A stretch of 64,000 nucleotides of DNA from Flavisolibacter nicotianae (GTDB lineage: Bacteria; Bacteroidota; Bacteroidia; Chitinophagales; Chitinophagaceae). Location: assembly GCF_003628535.1 (NCBI RefSeq), contig NZ_RBCI01000013.1:62001-126000 (forward strand), read 5' to 3'. A program made the translations under genes and the position numbers. Below, piece after piece: positions 62,550 to 64,000 of the stretch (the stretch's first letter is position 1; each line of letters starts with the position of its first letter). The notes below the pieces were generated by a model. It had not been told where the DNA came from. It ran no database searches and was given only the letters and a program-made list of their open reading frames with translations.

Positions 62550-62873
62550 CTATTTTTTGGGTTTGTATTTTTTCATTACCGCTTCGAGTGTGTTAAACCT
62601 GTCGTCCCACATTTTTCGGAATGGTTCAATAAAGTCCGCCACTTCCTTCATTTTTTTTGCATTGAAATGATAATAAACTTCCCTGCCGTTTTGCTCCTGT
62701 TGCAGCAGTTCGCACTCGGTAAGAATTTGCAAGTGTTTGGAAACAGTTGGTCTCGCAGTGTCAAAGTTTGATGCGATGGCCCCCGCCGTCATTGATTGCG
62801 AAGCCACCAACAGGAGTATGGCTCTTCTTGTCGGATCGGCTATTGCTTGAAACACGTCACGTCTCAAATTCAT
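62550..62873 (-). CDS. ArsR-family transcriptional repressor
   Basis: 107 aa, winged helix-turn-helix. [16 protein letters not shown] and the recognition region [19 protein letters not shown] match the ArsR family; the wing follows (GREVYYHF). It has no cysteine metal-binding motif (ELCVCDL type), so it is not a classical arsenite or metal sensor and more likely responds to another ligand. It is first in the operon with the SRPBCC and DoxX genes. Two GTAGC-type repeats surround its -7 element, indicating autorepression. Confidence 0.92.
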   Translation of the reverse strand: MNLRRDVFQAIADPTRRAILLLVASQSMTAGAIASNFDTARPTVSKHLQILTECELLQQEQNGREVYYHFNAKKMKEVADFIEPFRKMWDDRFNTLEAVMKKYKPKK

Positions 62874-63359
62874 TGTGTAGCTATTTGGCTACAAATATAA
62901 GCGTAGTCATTTAGCTACTCAAATTATTTTGAAGAAATTTTAGCTGCCTTTGCCTGCAGGACTATGCGATTGCGTGTTTTGTTGATTTGCCAAACCCTGT
63001 GAAGGACCGTCCTGCGAAGGGGAGCCGGAAAGGGATAGGCCGTTTGAAAGTAGTTGTGTCTGCCAGATAGCAGGTTGCCGGGTACAGTCCAGCGAAGGTT
63101 TTGTATGGATGGACCATGCGGCCGTTTAACCGTGCTGCCAATATTTGCGGGCTCTATGTGAATGTGGACCTGGTATTTTTGCAGATGACCGCTGTCCAAG
63201 ACATTTTGCAGAAGGTAAAACTAAACATATGGCTCTGTTTGTCTTCCCTAGCTGCAGGTTCGGCTTTACATTCAGCTGGAGCTTGCTTGCAGAGCAATAC
63301 GCACATAAACCCGCATATGATGTGTACGCCGGTCAAACAAAAAATCAGCCTGCAACAAA
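62874..63359. other. Spacer with ArsR operator, otherwise no supported gene
   Basis: 486 bases. The first 50 contain the operon promoter and operator. Beyond, overlapping short frames occur on both strands (for example 63101-63406 plus, 62924-63199 minus), none with recognisable features. Confidence 0.55.
62877..62922 (-). promoter_or_regulatory. Promoter and operator of the arsR operon
   Basis: On the minus strand TTTG-like box (TTG at 62920-62922), 20-base spacer, then TATATTTG (62892-62899), a full Bacteroidota promoter 18 bases from ATG 62873. Two dyad elements flank the -7 box: GTAGC-N6-GCTAC (62877-62892, perfect) and GTAGT-N6-GCTAC (62903-62918), centred 26 bases apart. They would let an ArsR dimer block transcription. 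Confidence 0.75.
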
Positions 63360-63743
63360 TTATATATTGGGCAATAAATAAAGCACCAGGAGAACCGCAC
63401 CGATAATAATACTAACCGTTACCAAAACGGTAAGCCACCGGGACGGGAAATAAGCATTGTGCTTTAATTGTTTTTCGATGTTGTGGTAACGGATGAATGC
63501 CAATGTAGCCATGAGGGCGCCGAATGCAACCATGGTCACTCCAATAATGGCAGAATACCCTTTTCCCTGTGATAATGGTTTTTCTCCAAGCGCAAAGGAA
63601 ATCTGGCGAATGAAAAGAGCAAACTTCACAATGACAAAACCAAAGCCCATAAGTGCAATACTGGTTCTTATCCAGGCAAGAAAAGTGCGTTCATTCGCTA
63701 AGTAGTCGGCTGCTCCGGCCGGCTTTGCGTTTTTTGTGTCCAT
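63360..63743 (-). CDS. DUF202 (YidH-type) membrane protein
   Basis: 127 aa with three helices (about 26-48, 64-86, 103-124). The N-terminal motif DYLANERTFLAWIRTSIALMGFGF defines DUF202, an inner-membrane family of unknown function. Starts at ATG 63743. Confidence 0.92.
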   Translation of the reverse strand: MDTKNAKPAGAADYLANERTFLAWIRTSIALMGFGFVIVKFALFIRQISFALGEKPLSQGKGYSAIIGVTMVAFGALMATLAFIRYHNIEKQLKHNAYFPSRWLTVLVTVSIIIGAVLLVLYLLPNI

Positions 63744-63854
63744 TTCTTTTTTTGCGAAGGTACCAAACCCTCCAGTGGAGGGTTCGCAAGTAATTTGAAC
63801 TGGTTTGTCACCAAAGCCGCCATGGATGGCAAACGAATGTCTATTAAGGTTGTA

Positions 63855-63984
63855 AATAGCGTAGAACGTATTGCTGTCAGTGCGGGTTATTCATAGCACT
63901 TCAGCTTCGCTAATGTACAACAGCGAAATAGATTTGTGAAGTTCAGCCTATGTTACTCAGCCCGCATTGCTGCAATACGCTATT
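63855..63984. repeat. 130-nt bulged stem-loop at the right edge
   Basis: Paired blocks from outside in: AATAGC/GCTATT, GTATTGC/GCAATAC, TGCGGG/CCCGCA, CATAG/CTATG, ACTTCA/TGAAGT, TTCGCT/AGCGAA, with a 10-nt loop. Each left block has its partner in the correct reverse order, so the whole is one long folded palindrome with bulges. No open reading frame lies in it. The flank may continue outside the window. Confidence 0.7.
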
Positions 63985-64000
63985 AGCGGCAGTTGTCATT

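Noticed and set aside
62924-63406. Short frames on both strands between arsR and DUF202 genes
   Set aside because: Overlapping, different strands, no recognisable family; reported only as spacer.
1-64000. CRISPR array, rRNA operon, transposase or complete prophage
   Set aside because: No regularly spaced direct repeats, rRNA signatures, DDE-type transposase or phage structural genes were seen.

Overview
The window looks like chromosomal DNA from a member of the phylum Bacteroidota, most likely family Chitinophagaceae or a close relative. The evidence is a type IX secretion (T9SS type B) sorting domain, a GLPGLI-family protein paired with a TonB-dependent-type barrel, LptE, DUF3596-type integrase architecture, and recurrent TAnnTTTG -7 promoter elements. 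The backbone is visibly of medium GC content; the segment at about 3.2-8.5 kb is much richer in A+T.

Layout. (1) 1-2.9 kb: the 3' part of a propeller-sensor histidine kinase. (2) 3.0-8.6 kb: two tRNA-Pro genes (anticodons CGG and GGG) separated by an integrative element. It is bounded by a 46-bp direct repeat of the tRNA-Pro(GGG) 3' end, carries a tyrosine recombinase beside the intact tRNA, has matching paired TGACCCA motifs at both ends, and holds four cargo genes I cannot assign plus a 1.2-kb gene-free tract with several stem-loops. (3) 8.8-16.2 kb: housekeeping and envelope genes (trmH, a TlpA-like thioredoxin, recF, a four-helix-bundle gene bracketed by inverted repeats, an OsmC protein, lipA, and a lectin/PKD T9SS cargo protein). 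(4) 16.3-31.5 kb: a glycogen and maltodextrin district with a ROK kinase, a sugar MFS permease with an unusual insertion, glgA, glgC, an SLC45-type transporter, a secreted GH13 amylase, a GLPGLI/TonB-barrel pair and glgB. A GH77 4-alpha-glucanotransferase lies apart at 49.5 kb. Together these could take in maltodextrin, phosphorylate glucose and build branched glycogen. (5) 31.6-46.7 kb: a TPR protein, a thioredoxin-family protein, mltG, and the run miaB - sigma54 activator - lptE - unknown - secG on the minus strand, followed by an M48 protease, an Fe-S CCG protein, an ATP-grasp protein, a LysE-like exporter and a DinB protein. (6) 47.0-59.3 kb: dnaK, malQ, aroK, a DUF423 protein, ftsK, a lolA-like gene and tex, all on the plus strand, several closed by clear hairpin terminators. 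(7) 59.4-64.0 kb: an NmrA-like and an SDR oxidoreductase, an arsR-SRPBCC-DoxX operon with a visible operator, a DUF202 protein, and at the right edge a 130-nt folded repeat.

Most interesting items: the small tRNA-Pro element with its arm-type sites, unknown cargo and structured non-coding DNA; the four-helix-bundle gene flanked by inverted AACCT-type repeats that recur elsewhere without a gene; and the long bulged stem-loop at the right edge. I see no CRISPR array, rRNA, transposase or complete prophage.
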